A stretch of 64,000 nucleotides of DNA from Serilophus lunatus (GCA_013399895.1 VXBA01002668.1:752380-816379), one strand, 5' to 3'. Shown: positions 37,035-51,338, counted from the first letter of the stretch. Translations and numbers: made by a program. The notes: a model not told the origin generated them from the sequence alone.

Positions 37035-40000
37035 TTCTGGGTTAATTATCTGTTGCTATTGAGTAAAGCACCCAACTGTTATAAGATTACAGCATACTGA
37101 AAGGATCTTAAACAGATTTCCTGTGCCAACAGAGTATAATTGGATTTTATTCCTCTGATCCATGGTCAAATTATAGGAGGATAAAAATACATTTAAAAAT
37201 TGTAGTTACAAATATCAGTAATTGACTTTAAATAGAATCAACTGTAGAAAACTCAATTCCTTGCAAATTCTTTCTGCTTTTGTTATTCTAACTTCATATC
37301 ATGTATCAGAAATAAAAATACCTCACAAGCATTAGTTAAATCCTAACAATTGCAGGTAACGCCGCAGCATTGGGAACTCCCTAGGTCATTTCTCTCCATC
37401 TTGCAAGAAAGCCATGCTACACAGAAGTCGTACTCTTCAACCTGATGAAGGGCCTTCTTCCAGAAAGGTAGCCCTGGATATCTTCCGAAGTCAACGTTAT
37501 GAAAGTCAGAATGAGAGAGCTCTGACATCCAGGATACCCATGGCCCGTCTCTAAGTGGACAAGTGAATTTCAGACAGCAATATCTCTTCTGCAATGGCAG
37601 GATGTTACAAAAGGCCATATCCCAGTCTTGCCAAATGGCCCAACAGAGTAGTGTACAGGTGAAGAATGGATTGAAGCCATCACAAAATCCACTTGCTTGG
37701 CTTCTCTCGGACACCTACGGCAGTAGACTTGCACCTCAAAATGCTTTGTTTTAAATAATAGCCTCAAAAGGGAAAGTATCTTATCTGTATTTCTGTTATA
37801 TTAGTTGTGTCACATTCCTATTAGAAAGGATGGAAATTTACCTTGCCTTTTGAAAAGAAGGGAGTAATCCATACTGCATAACCGGGCAATTCTTTGCGCC
37901 TGGATAGCAGTTTGTGCACTTCAGGTTGGAATCCACGAATTTCAATGTTTCATTTTCACTAGTTGATGTCTTATATTTGATAGCAATTTTTTACAAAGGA
38001 GTAGCAAACTGAATGAAGAAAAATGAGGTACCCTTCACTGCATTCACTAAAAGGCTATGCTCGGCAATGCTTGTGGATGAAAGGACAGCTGACATAGGAT
38101 GGCCAAGCTAGTTTATACAACAGTAGGAAAAGGTTGTGTTTTCCAGGTTCACAATAATTGCAGCAGTAAGGACACAGGGAGCACGTACATGTTGCACAAA
38201 ACCTGGCAAACCCAAGTGGGGCTGCAGGCACAGCTGGTCCTGATGCCAGCAGAAAGTCACAAACACCCTCAAAATTCTCTTTTTAAGCTACAGCTGGCTG
38301 CCAACTGTTCAGCAACTGCCGAGAAAAGAAAGAGGAGCCGGGAAACCTCACAATTTTACAGTATATAACTTTGGTACAAATAATTTCAAGGAAAAATGCA
38401 GGAAGAAATAAAACACATTAAACGTACATCCTGCCCTGCCCCCATCATAAAAGAGAGAGTGAACTGCAGGAAAATGACATGGCCATTTCAGGCATCAAAT
38501 TTCTGTACCAGCCAAAAGACCAGTGATAACAGAACAGCTCAGATTATACCCTCAGCAAGATGGGAAAGGGACTGGAATTTAACTGGCCTACAAATAGGAC
38601 TCTCCAAAGTCTACAAAATACAAATTCACAAACCCCAAAAATTTTGACATTTAAGGAAAGCAAAGGGAGGTGAAGAGATGACTAAGGACACCTGAGTCAG
38701 AGCATGATTACCGGATGAGACAAAGACCCACCAGTGCACTGCTCTAGGCTCACAGCATCCGCTGATGAGAGGATGTATCACCCATTAAGCTAAATTAAGA
38801 TGCACAAAGGAAGAGTGGCTTCTGCAATGGAATTTCGAGTAAAGCCACACTGGCATGAGTAGCACAGACCACATAAGCAGACCCACCACAGAATAAAAAT
38901 TAATATCAGAGCTACATGATTCTCCAGGCTGCCTGCTGAAGGAAACCAATAGGTATGGCACAAAAGAGAAAATTTTGAGGAGCATGTTGCTGTTTTCCTA
39001 AACATATTGATATGGCAGATTTAAACTCATATGCTACCTATTTTCTCATTAGAAGAGTGCTATTACACTATTTTCAAACTAAGCTACTACTCAGCATGTG
39101 CATTTTGTCCCTAATCCATCCCTTAATAGGAACATATTGGTACACACTCCCTCAGATGGAATACATTAGACATTAATTGTATTTGTTTTATGTAACTTCA
39201 CACACACAGAAAATAATATCCCTATATACTAATCATGTTTACTGATCTCTGCAGAGTATTAGTACACTTTGAAGTCAGTCTACTGTGCCAAGCCTTTGTC
39301 AGTTGAAGCCATAAATTTTCTTCTTTGCTCCTTGTGTAACTTTTCCTTTCTCTCCCCATGCCAGTCCTCAATGAGGCAGGATTAGATTGGAACTAGATGC
39401 ATTTTTATATTACCCTGAAAGAGTTTACAAGATGTGTGAATAGATGACTTCACTTCATATTCTAGTACTCAAGTCATCTTTTCCATACAGTAAATATCTC
39501 AAACAAGCATCCTTTTTAATCGTTCTGCAACAGAATGAAAGCTTTCCAAACTCTGCCCATTATAACATCATTAGACAGCCAAGTTGCAAGTCTAAATATG
39601 CAAGTTACCTTTAGAAAGTAGGGATTATAAATAAAGAATCTGATATACAGTTTTCCCCACATTAGGAACCATAGTAATAACACGTTTTGAACTGAGTAGG
39701 TTTTTTGCATCAGAATACAAAACATGTTCCAGTTGGAAAAACAAAGCAAATAAACAACAACAAAAAAACATCTGCTAGAACAAAATGAAAGGATTTGTTG
39801 ATAAAACTGAGCATATTTTCTACCCTGAGACGCAATGCCATCTAGCAGCGGAAAGGAGTTATCTTACAGCCATCAGCTAGTGTAAGCATGCAGAAACATG
39901 GCATCCACAAGGACACTGCATCAGCCAGCCAGCTAGTGGCTGAAGTCCCCAGCATTTCTTTGTAAAACCTGATTGAGTAGGAATATCTCTTAAGAGTCTT

Positions 40001-40653
40001 TGAGCAAGAGTCACTATGAATTATTACAAAATCCACGTATGAAAGCATTACTGGATGACAAAGCATAAGCATTACTTGATAACAGCAGCTCAGGAAAGTC
40101 AGTCTAAACTATAAATGCTTCCACCATTAGCAGCAGATTCAGCAGAGCAAACAAATAAATGCAGTACTACAAAAATATAGCTATGTACACAAACTGCATA
40201 TAAACAAGAAAGGCACACAGAAATCTCAGCTCTAGCTGGCATGCAAGTCAAAGCTAAGGAAGAAAAATTATTTTTCCCTGGAGTCACATCAGCACAAGTG
40301 ATTGTGGCTATGCATAGTCAAAATTTATGTCCATCTGCTCTGCATTTCAAAATCTAAGCTTCTGACTTTGACCCTCTGAAGAGTACTGAAGCAAGCTGCC
40401 TACAGTAGCCTAAAACCAATGATTAACATATATGACCCCCAGTATAATTTCCATAGTAAAGAATTACTTCAGCCCCTAGTCACCATCTGACTACAGTCAT
40501 TTAAGACCAAAGATAGCTATCTCAGCTGGAAAGGACAAAAATTAAATGGCCTTGAAAGCTTATTGACAGTCTTTTTCCTCTGTCTTCCAAAAAGACGGCC
40601 CACATACAGCTAACTGAACAGAAGTTGAAAGAATGTAAACTGGCTAAGTTAAC

Positions 40654-40689
<36 letters not shown>

Positions 40690-43600
40690 GTGATTGTGTG
40701 ATTTATATTGGACTGAAGTAGATTTTTTGCAGAGCCAATGCTAAAAGGCTACCTGCAATCTTAGTGAGTTAACCTGTTCCTTCAGGGTGGACCCAGACTG
40801 AAGGGGAAGAAGAATGTATCAATACTATGGGGGGGTTATGAAGGCACTTGTACTTTCAAGCAAGGTTTTCTCTATGAAGCCATGATGAGAAGCTGCTCAA
40901 ATGCTGCTTTTCTAGGTTAGGAAATGGGCTTACAAAGGGACGTTTAAGACAGGGATGTAACACCAAGTTCTCTCCCTAACTCCAGGAAATTGTCATTAAC
41001 TCAACAACAGCTGGAAAGCCATTGATTTGACTAACCAGTAAATGTCTTTTTTCTGATCATGCAGCCAAGCAAACACGGCCTTTCTGAGTGTCTGAGGCAC
41101 ACGATCCCTTGCCAAGGCCTGTGCTGGCTGTCAGTAAGAACAGGTTTGGAAGGTATTTATCTCATTGGAACTGCCTGTTCTGTGCTGTGTCTGTAAATGT
41201 TGGGTGCTAAAACCTTACCCCAGCCTGGTATTCTCACTATTTTCTATTTTGGTTTTTTTCTGGTATTGTCTGGAGACAAGAACCTCAGATTTTAGTAAGG
41301 TATTTATGTTGCTTTTAACTGGGATAGAATTGTCTTCACAATGGCTGGTATGGGGCTATGTTTTGGATTTGTTCTAAAGACGAGATTTATAATATAAAGA
41401 TGTTTTTGTTATTGCTGAGCAATGCTTAAACAGGGCTAAGGCCTTTTCTGTTTTACATACTGCCGTGCTGGTGAGGAGGCTGGAGGTGCATGGGAGGTTG
41501 GGAGGAGACACAGCCAGGACAGATGATCCAAGATGACCAAAGAAATATTCCAGACCATATAACATCAGGCATCAGCCCATCTTATTAAATTGAGGGGGAA
41601 GAAGAAGGGAGGTTTGAAGTGATGCCATTTGTTTTCCCAAGTCACTGTTATACGTGATGGGGCCCTGCTCTTCTGTAGAAAAATGAAGACTTGCCTGACA
41701 ATGACAGGCAGTGAATTAATTCTTTGTTTTTCTTGGCTTGTGTGCTAAGCTTTTGCTTTCCCTTGATATGGGAAATTGTCTTTTTCTCAACCCATGAGTT
41801 TTCCAGATTTTACTCTTCCAGTTCTCTCCCTAATCCTGCTGGTGGGGGAGTAACCGAGCAGCTGAATGGGGCTTGGCTAAATCTCAAGTATTTCAACCCA
41901 CTGTCTTTCCATTACACCCTAAACATACACACACTGAAGAGAAAAAATTATACAATAAGCATGCTCATAAAACTTATTAGTAGTTGAGACTTGTCAGTGC
42001 TACATGATCATGTCATGTAACATGAAAGGTTCCAATATCAAAACAAATGCACATTATTCACAAGTTATTATTAAGGTAACAACAGTCCACTTGCACTCTA
42101 AATTCCCAATTTTAGTTTTGAATCTGAAATTTAATCTCTCATGAGTAATATTTAGTGCATTGAAGTAGAATAGTCTCCTCAGAAAAAAATACCTGCCTTG
42201 CATCCCTCTTCATAGTATGCCCAGATTGCACACTCTGTCACCGATAGGATAAAGCTGAAAGATTAGAGACTCTTTTAAATGCTTTAGAATTTGTTTCTTC
42301 TTTGAATGGGTTAGTTATCAGGGCTGTGATACAATTCAGGGGCAGTTTTCTGATGAAGCTGAAATCACCACTCTTCTAGTCTCGGCAAGGATGTTACTGC
42401 AAGGGCTCCACTAGTCACCAAAGCATTTTTCTCTTAAATGTGCCCATTTTTGACCTCAGAGGTCAGCAGTAGACTGTGCATACGTTGTTGGTTGGTTTTC
42501 CTGAAGACTCATATCTGAGTGCTTGGTCTGATGTTTCCATAATTGCATTTCCTTTCTACAATAGTTTGCCATGGCCCCACTCAAAAAGGGTTCATCCAAC
42601 TTAGGAAGTTCTTTTGAGGCACTTGGAATAGAGTCTGCTCCATTATTTCTGACTAAGAAAGAGCTGCCAAACAGAGCAATCATAAACCTTCACATGCCAG
42701 TAAAACTATCCAAAGGGATCGATTCATAGCAGAGGAGGAGAAAAAAAGCCCAATAATAATATACAACTGAATCAGACCTATCCCACAATAGGGTCCAGTC
42801 AGCATGAGCCAGGCCAGAAGGGAGCTTTTATTTGCACTCAGCTACAGGCAGAGACCTCCTACATATGAACAATAGTATTAAGTAGGAAAATAGCGGAATT
42901 TATTACCAAAAGCAGCAAAAGCTACAAAAAAGAAAGAATGATCCTTTTTTCATAATACAAATAAATGGATTAAAACTACAAAAAAAAATATTCTTTAAGG
43001 GTCTCTCTCCTTGCAAAAGACAAATATCTTAAAGCAGGAAGCACACTCTGTGACACATTAGAATTATTGATGATAAGTGTTCTTGTTTCAAGTAACTATT
43101 GCAATCTCCTTTTTTGTTTCAAATGGTTTCAACAAAGAACAAAAATACAAAAAACACTTCTACCAAATATAGAGAGGCAATATTTTTCTTGGTTTTCCTT
43201 CCATGTTGTTTGAATCGCTACTTTTTTTATCTGCACATTTTGAAGTGAATACCTTCAAAAACCTGTTTGCATTCACCCAAGCTGTGATATATAAGAAAGG
43301 CAAAATACTGAGTATCCTGTATATATCCTCTGTGTGTGTGTAAGACCTATCTCTGTAAAAAGTCGTACTATCAGGTAGTAACCTATTCACCAGGTCACTA
43401 TGGAGATGATAGATACAAGATGTGGATTAATATCACAAATCAAAATCTGAGATCTGAGAATTTTTTATTAAAAAACACCAAATAACATGAACAAACCCCT
43501 ACTCAAAAAATGTGACCAAATAAAAGAAAAATAGGTATCTGATCTCGATTTTTTTGTTGTTGTCGTCATATCCTTAAACTCCACCAGTCAAAATGTCACT

Positions 43601-44309
43601 CAGGAACACTATTAAGTGCCCATGTGTGATCAGGATTGAGAACAAAACAGATTTGTAAAGACACAGGATGGAAAACTTTTTGGAGGTCACAAAACATAAC
43701 TCACATGGGCTTTATAGGAAAGTACATATCTGGAAAAAAAAGTCCATGATGTGATGTAAATTACCCGGTGGCAACACTTTGCCAATTAGACAAACCTTTA
43801 CACAGTAGCTTAAATACAGTCTGTTACTAAATGTCCAAGCATTCCAGGCTTAAAATTCAAAGAAAATATACTTAGTGGAAAAGCTACTCTTTCACACTTG
43901 TAGAAACTAAAATAATTTAGTAGAGTTGTATGAAATGGCTAGTTCTTCCCTATTCACTAGGTGGCAGTACAACTTCATCAGTCCCAAACTAATGGATTTA
44001 TAGCTCGTCAGTATTTTCTCCTACAGTTGTTGCAGCTGTCTGTCTGAAAAGCACTGTTATGTTTTAAAGCTTTCTTTAAGAGCTCTTCTGGGTTTAACTT
44101 GTTTTCTCATATTAAACAGGAGAGCCACTTTTCAAGGAGAAATTAAAGCCCCAAAATGCAGCATGTAAATATGTTACTTTATATTTATAATGTTCTGAAT
44201 TTTGATATAACCACATAAACTGAAAGATTCAGCATGGGAGGGAAAAAGAAATAACTAATTTGTGTCTGAAGCTTGACATTCTTAATGTTCAGTTAGGGAG
44301 CTTAAGCTG

Positions 44310-44310
<1 letters not shown>
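37035..44310. other. No gene seen
   Basis: Mostly AT-rich unique DNA with the (TTGA)n array at 40654. The minus frame 37343-37714 (123 codons) is rich in C and W and overlaps other open frames on both strands; I recognise no family. The same holds for 42456-42683. Confidence 0.65.
40654..40700. repeat. (TTGA)n tetranucleotide microsatellite with a derived TGTGATTG extension
   Basis: Nearly nine perfect TTGA units (40654-40688) pass into two copies of a longer derived unit, TGTGATTG then TGTGATT. This shows a single-base change being copied by slippage at the 3' end of the array. Confidence 0.95.
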
Positions 44311-44359
<49 letters not shown>

Positions 44360-44400
44360 TATTTGTAATCTTATTATTAATATATTATTATATTATTAAC
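44311..44400. repeat. (AAT)n microsatellite with a facing (ATT)-type imperfect arm
   Basis: Sixteen or so perfect AAT units occupy 44311-44360. They are followed by a short spacer and an imperfect run of TTATTA and ATATTATTA from 44371 to 44400. Because ATT units are the complement of AAT units, the two parts could pair as a long AT-only hairpin. Further AAT-like units continue, degraded, to about 44470. Confidence 0.95.
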
Positions 44401-45269
44401 ATTTATACTATTGTGCTAATAATAAAGATAATAACATGATAATTATGATCATTTCGATAGTAATAAATAAATGGTAGTTATTTTGTTTGTATCCATTCAG
44501 TTATTGATTGCTAAAATGTAAACTAATCATCCATGTAGTAGATTTCCTGATTTTTTTTGAGAAAATAATGTAAAAATGAGAGGAATTGAAATCAGAATCT
44601 GACTTTCCTTAACCTGAAGAGCTTATAACAAGCCAAAATAAGAAATAGCTGTGGCACTGCTCCACTGAAGACCCAGTGGTTACCCATGAAAGTCCAGTGC
44701 CAACTCCCCTAGAGAATCTTTTCCTTGATGTAAAAATCATGGACAGGTTCCACTATAAAGCTCCTTTCCACTTCCGTAAGAGAAAATGTCTACGTGCATG
44801 AGCAATAGTTTTTAAGTGGTCTGCAGTCCAGCTATGAAATAGAGCTAATGGCAGACATTGCTACAGGTGAGACCTGAAAAGGGGAGGCCAGGATGCCAAA
44901 TGAGCAAGAGCCCTTTAGAATTATGTTTTCAAATGCAATTACCAGTTTGACTACTGCTGAAAATCTGGATCTCAGGTGATGAAACAGGAAACGGGATAAA
45001 TCTGACACTTAGAAGGTGTCAGAATTATGAGGGATGAAAATCTCTGCTAAAACAACCCTTCCCTATTAAGTATATTTCCAATGTTTCCATATGGAGCATT
45101 TTTAAAAATTCATGTATTACTATTCACAGGAATGTGTGCCCCTGACTAATTCCTGAGGTCCCTTAAAAGTATTTAGTTGAATGTTTTTCTTCTTCCAGAT
45201 TGTCACTTGCTCACATATCAGAAGTGTAGAAAAAAGCACAGAGCACTACTGTGCTCACAACCATCTTGA
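44401..45269. other. No gene seen
   Basis: Begins with degraded AAT-type units and continues as AT-rich unique sequence. A pyrimidine run ending in CAG at about 45199 precedes the candidate regulatory block. Confidence 0.7.
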
Positions 45270-45580
45270 ATAGTCCCTCGGCAGCTGTAACTCAGCAGGA
45301 AAGCTAAGCTGCTTGGATGTGTTAATTAGTTGACAGTTCTCCTCAAATTTTCGGCAGTAATGCTTAGTGCAATAGGTCCGTCTCCAGGCATACACTTTAA
45401 TTTTGATGTTTTAGTAAACAAACTCTGAAAAAAGAAGAACGAGCTCTGAATTTAATAAGAGTTAATGCATTACTTTGCAAGTGCTTCATGGCTGAGAGTC
45501 TAAAGTCTTCCTTTCAGCAATGTGACTGAGACAGCTGCAAAGCGCTAGTAATGACCTCTGCTAAGTGAGTCAATCGGTTC
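45270..45580. promoter_or_regulatory. Candidate conserved noncoding element or enhancer
   Basis: This stretch is denser in CpG and mixed sequence than its neighbours and contains a tight set of recognisable binding-site matches. TTAATTAG (homeodomain type) at 45322-45329 is followed after one base by TGACAG (MEIS/TGIF type) at 45331-45336. A perfect AP-1 site, TGAGTCA, is at 45566-45572. CpG remain at 45279, 45350, 45379, 45440, 45542 and 45574. No open frame covers the block. The reading is inference from motif clustering; cross-species alignment is the test. Confidence 0.3.
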
Positions 45581-48500
45581 AGACCAACTCCCAGCAGATA
45601 AATAAAGCAGCTATATCTACCCTTCAGCTATTTACCCAGCCTTAGGAAGGAAACAGTGTATGTGAGCCTTGTCCTGCTATAGCTGCACACAACCAGCTGT
45701 ACCCCAGCAAGTGTGAGGTCAACCCTGCAACTAAGGTCTTGCAGCCGCTGGATGTCCCTGTCACACAAACTATCCAAGAGCATTAGCAACCTCCGATGTG
45801 CATCAGTTTAAACGAATTTTAGAGTATTATGCTCAGTCTCCTCAAAATTAAGGGTACTTTCAGACAGCACATTACCTGGGATCTTCCATATTATGTGTAC
45901 TGCAGAAGACTATTTCGGTTTTCAGAAACAATGCTAGGCAAAATCAGGGTCACCTTTGAGCACTGGAATGGTCCAGTTTTCAAAAGCTCAGGAATTTCCT
46001 TTTTCTGTCTAGTCAATAAGTCGTAAGCAATAATAATAGTAAGTAATTAGCACATTCAGTATTATTTCTACCTCCCTTTTCTGGACTCCACAACCAAAAT
46101 ACACACTGAAAAAGTTTCTCTCATGAGTAAGTTTTCTTCTGTAGTTTTTCCTTATTGCCAGTTAACAAAAAACGTAAAAGAATTTCAGGAGTCTGTAAGT
46201 AGTAGATATAAGCTCTGTTCACCTGAGAAAAGGTATTGTAACCTACAGCTGTATATAGTCATTTGTACTTGTGCAAACTAAATGCATGTGGTAAAACTGA
46301 AATACAATACACTGACATATTCAGAGGCCAGTAAATGGAGTATATCTAGTTCTGCTTGGATAATAAGTCATTTAAATACTTCTTCTACACTTTGAATAAG
46401 TGTGTTTATCCTTAGTTTGGGTGTACGTCTATACAACTTCCACGTAGTCTGTCCACTCTTCCCTTACACCTGAAAAAAGGTCAGGAAAGCAACTTCAGCC
46501 TTCACAAATAATTTTTAATTATGATGGTATAGAAAAAGTGTCACTTCAGGTGGCATTTGGATGGCAGAAAAGAGCTGACAATGAGTGTGGACCTTCAAGA
46601 CAACAGGGCAAGAAGACTAAATTCTGTTTTAATGCAAACTGTACAAAGAGACAAATATGTTGCGTGTCTAGATTATTAGTTCCCTGAGGCAAAGATCACT
46701 CACAGCAAGAACTAGTAGCCAAGAAACAGCACAAGCATAATTTGGGAGCTGGGAAGAGGATTGGCCACTGTCACCCATGCACATGGCCAAGGCAAAGGTA
46801 CCTGCCAAGACAGGGGACCCACAGCAGGATTCTCCACCCACAGTGGTCCCAGTCAGGCAGTTTTGAAAAATACTTCCTTTAAAATAATTTGGGATATAGT
46901 TTTTTTATAAAACACTGAGTCATAAGGTCTGTAACATCTCTTTCTTCAGACTGGCTTATGCCAAGTATTAAATGTATGTCTTCAAAACCAGTGTCTGCAG
47001 TAGGAAGGTAAATTTAACATTGTTTGTTCCACTGGTAAAGTGGTTCAGCTCTGATATTGCAGTTCCTACTTTTCAAGGGAGTCATCCTTATTTTGGAGCT
47101 GAATAGGGCTGCAAATGTTTACACATATAGCCATACAATGAATACAGACATATTATTACAGTGCTTAAAACAATACTTGCTAGCTTAATTTACAGGCTTA
47201 AATTGAGGAACTACAAGAAATTCCAAAAATAAAGTGTTACTGGTAAACATTCAAGTTTTTCCAAGAGGTAAAGAGAACAAATATGAAATATTTCCCCTTT
47301 CTTATCCCCACAGTACTATTTGAGATATTACAACTCTTTTTCCACGTTTAAGGCAGCAAAGGCAGCTCTAACTGGATGCATTTCCTACAGCTATAATTAT
47401 TTAATATCTTTAGATTTTTTTCTTATATATGCCCCCCAGGATTCTAGGGCTTTAAAACAGCCACAGAGATGACTAAAAGAGAGAAACATCCTCATCATGA
47501 TCCCAGTGGCCTCCCTGGTATCACAGTCTTTGACTGGTGAAACAGTTAGGTAGCATAGAGCCAAAAAAAGCAGGCATTAATATTGTCATCTAAAATCTGT
47601 TTAAAGGAAAATATCCCATATTGCAATGCATAGAATTCAGCTCAGTTTCCAACCAGGAGGTGGCAATCTTGTTTCATATTTGCATCGCTTCCAGCCAGGC
47701 TCTGGCAGCAGGACTGTGAGCTGTGCTCCTGCAGAACAAATAATGAAAAGTAACTCAATTTTAAGCTGGCAGCTACAGTCTTATTATAGGCACAACATCA
47801 AAAGAAAAGGAAAAACCCCTCATCTCTAGAGATATTCTCAAGTTGAACATTCCTACTGAATATAGTAATATTTTTAAAAGTTGCTCTTGGTAAGTAGAAT
47901 TATTTTGCATCTAGCCTTTTATTTATAATTACATTTAGGGCTGAGAAACTGATCATGGGCCTACTGTATAGGCAGAAATTTTAGAGTGGAAGTAGGTGCA
48001 ATGGAAAGCTTTTCTTTTTTTAATGGAGGTGTGATTTTCCTTCCTCATAAAAGGAGCAAAAAGGAGCTCTGTATGGGATAGGTGCTGTAAATTTTGCTAC
48101 CCAGAAGAACCTGGAGTAATAAAAAATTAATAGATATCTGAACACACAAAAAGGTTATTTGAATGGGTATTCAAAAAAAAAAAAAAAGCATTACAATGCA
48201 GTTCAGCTCTGGTTTGCAGAGAAAATGTATTTTAATTTCCTACAAATAAAGTGGAAGGAGTTAGTTCTAATATGGGACCTATTCCCACCTGCAACACCTT
48301 ACTCAGTGAAGGAAATGGGAAATTTACTACAGCAAAATCTGTGATCACTGTTGAACTGGAGGAAACACAAGTTTAGGATGACTTTTCTCTCCTCAGCTCT
48401 ACTCTTCTTCCACAGCATTTCTGTGCATTTTGGAAAGTTTGGCCAGTCTGCTTTTCCAATACCCTCCACATAGACAGAAACACACCAAGAGACAGAGGTG

Positions 48501-51285
48501 TATCACAAAGAATGATTTTACTGGGAATTTCACAGGCATCCCAGCTGTGCTTCTGTGCTATGGAGTGATTACTATAACATAAGCAATATTTACTTGACAT
48601 AATTTAGTATTTTGTACCCCAGAAACATTTCAAGAAGTCCTTGGTTTGGAGAACAGAACTTCTTCTTGCATGATGTGTATAAAACCCAGAGATCAGTCCC
48701 TGCAGATGTAGTAATCAGGTAGTAATAAACCATTTCATTTCAGATGTTATAGATTTCAATATATTTGATGCTAAAGGAACAGCTTATCCACAAACAGCAC
48801 CAGGAGCTGCAGCTTCTCAGCAGTGTCCCAAAATGTGCTCAGTGTCAGGAATTCCGATCACTGTACTTTAGACACTTGTCTTTGATGCTTTTGGTGCATC
48901 AATGCATGGTTACACGTATCAAGACTGAAGATGAAATGGACTGTTTTCTGTGAGGCTCAGCTGTGTTTTGAAGCAGATACTCCTACTTTAAAATAAATAA
49001 GAGCACAGAAGAGTAAAATAAAAGTGTTTCTGGTTCTTTGAGGCACCATCCATAAGCCATACTGTGGCTGCTGAAGCTCAGAGGTCCTGCTCCTCTGGCT
49101 CTGAAAGTACTTGATTAATAGTAGACTTGTAAAGGATGGGTTTGTGCCTGTAAGAACACGGTCTCTCCATTCTCTGCAAGTGGCTGTTGTTGTGGGCATC
49201 AATACAGACTGCAAGGACAGAAAGCAAGAATTAGGCTAATAAATTATATATTCCGAAGCACAAAATCATTGTGTTGTGCACAGACATTTGCAGCTCACTT
49301 AATGAAGTGAGAGTGAAGGCCCCAAGACCAAAGGTTGTGGAAACCTTCAATCTGCAGGCTTATACTAACCATATACCAACTCAACATAAGACTAAAATAA
49401 ATCAATTAGATAAGGTTTCTCCAGAAGACTGAAAAACACTGGAACATCTGGAAAGCAAAGGAAAAAAAAAATAGTTGAATGTGTCTTTTGGATGCTTTGT
49501 AGGAAAAATATCTGCAAGAGACTGTCTTGTCTTTAAGCACTGAACAGTGAGACCTGGGATGTTTCCTGGGGATTAATAACTGCCTTGGAGAGTTAACGAC
49601 CCAGAGAAAGGCTGAGGGTCATTAAAACCAGTCAGTCATCAGCTCATTGGGAAATGCCCTCTGCTCAAGTTTGTTTTGGTTGCTGCTAGCACCCCTCCTT
49701 CTTGGTAAATACAAGAAAAAAGCAGCTGCATACTTTGCCCTTCAGCCATCCCTCTGTGAGAGGAAATGTTGAGCAGCCTCAACATTGTGCTAAGCTTTGC
49801 AAAATAGACAATGAAATTTGTCTCCTTGAATTCATAGTATGTCACATAAACAAATAAAATAGCATGGCAGAAGCTGTCCCTCATCTCACTGATAGAAGAG
49901 CATCACAGGGTACAGGGCAGGGACAGAAAAATTTCTCCCATTTTTCCGTGAGTCCCCAGAAGCGAACATAGCAGAACTCGTATTTATGGAGGAGTTGGAA
50001 ATGGATCACAAAAACATTTCTGGGCCTAAGAACAGTTTCTCCCTCACTAATTTTTGCTCAAGGAGTCACTGCCCATTCCCATTTCAAAGCACGCCCTATG
50101 CAGAGCTGCACTGCCTGTCAGCCCAGCATGTGGGGGCCAAAGGAACACCCCAGAGCCCAGATCACTCCTGGCAGTTCTGACTCACCGTGGGACTATGGCA
50201 CACGTGTGAAATGTGAGACCTGCTGGGGCACAGAGGGTACAGCACAGGCTGGGGCACTGGCAGCAACACACACAAAGCCCAGCACAGCCTTAGGAAAAAA
50301 CAGTGAGAAGGAGGAGAAAAAGCATGATGTAGAATATATGATGACACTGTATATCTTTGGGAAAGTTTTGCATAACTCTCTCTCTCTTATTTCCCTTAAC
50401 TCTGTGGAGTTTTGGGATGCACAGGAGTAAAGGTGATATGATGTAATGTCATGAAAGAGATTGAAAGCATCCAGTTCGGCAAGCAGGCAAATCTTTGAAA
50501 ACTCAAGTATTCATTTAATCTATAAAATGAGGTACGTATGATTTCTAAATCGATTATTAGCTGCAGTTTGGGATGCATACAGTGTCTGCACATTTCAAGC
50601 ATGAAAAGTAGTATTGCTATACTTCAGTGCCCTTAGATTAGGCATAGTTGCATATGAAAAGCCCTGGTCACCTTTTAGTAGTAAATGCTAGATATCTACC
50701 AGTTTAAGTATTACTTTAGAAATTCTTCATATAAAACATTAACTTTTAAAATTAATGCAGTTACAGTTATTAATTACACTTTCAGCTGAATAGGGACAGA
50801 ACAGGTTTCTTTCAGAAGGCACCCAAATATTACCAGTTACTTGAACTCTGATTTGGCAATGAACATTCCAAACGTTCTTCTCTGAACATTCCATTTGTCT
50901 GAGAGCTTGTCAGTAACAAGGCAAGTGCAAGACAGGCAACGACTACTGTAATTTATTTCCTACCTTAGTTGTAAACTATCATATTATTCCGGGAATCAGG
51001 AGCAAAAAACAAAGTAACAATTCCTCTGAAAAAGATGTTCTTTCTCCATCTGTGTTTAAGTTAAGGTAGTCAGCCATAAAGCCTTGTGGCAGCAAAGTTT
51101 CCTTTAATGAGTAGATTTGATAATGAAGCATGTCTAACATAAAAATGCTTTTTTAGAAAACCTGAACAGCAAGAGGCAGAAGGGCACATTTAACAAAGGT
51201 AGCTTGAACAAGCAGCACCTATCAGTTAGGAAGTTATTAAGTACTGCTATCAAAAGACCTTAAAGACCAATTTTAATTCTCAGCC
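45581..51285. other. No gene seen
   Basis: Unique DNA. Segment 50080-50300 is GC-richer and carries a 110-codon plus frame (50098-50430) with no recognisable domain. An A15 run lies at about 48173. Confidence 0.65.
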
Positions 51286-51338
51286 ATGCAAATCATCACC
51301 ATGCAGATGATTGAGGCAGTGAAATAGCGCGGGCGCTA
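51286..51338. promoter_or_regulatory. Octamer motif and two dyads, candidate regulatory element
   Basis: ATGCAAAT, the POU/Oct octamer, is at 51286-51293. AATCATC (51291-51297) and GATGATT (51306-51312) are inverted repeats around ACCATGCA. TAGCGC (51325-51330) and GCGCTA (51333-51338) form a 14-bp dyad with a 2-bp centre and three CpG. This density of dyads and CpG stands out in AT-rich DNA. The CR1 copy begins about 110 bp downstream. Confidence 0.3.

Noticed and set aside
37343..37767. Cysteine- and tryptophan-rich minus-strand frame, possible processed pseudogene
   Set aside because: No recognisable family, no poly(A) tail or duplicated target, and three overlapping frames of similar quality.
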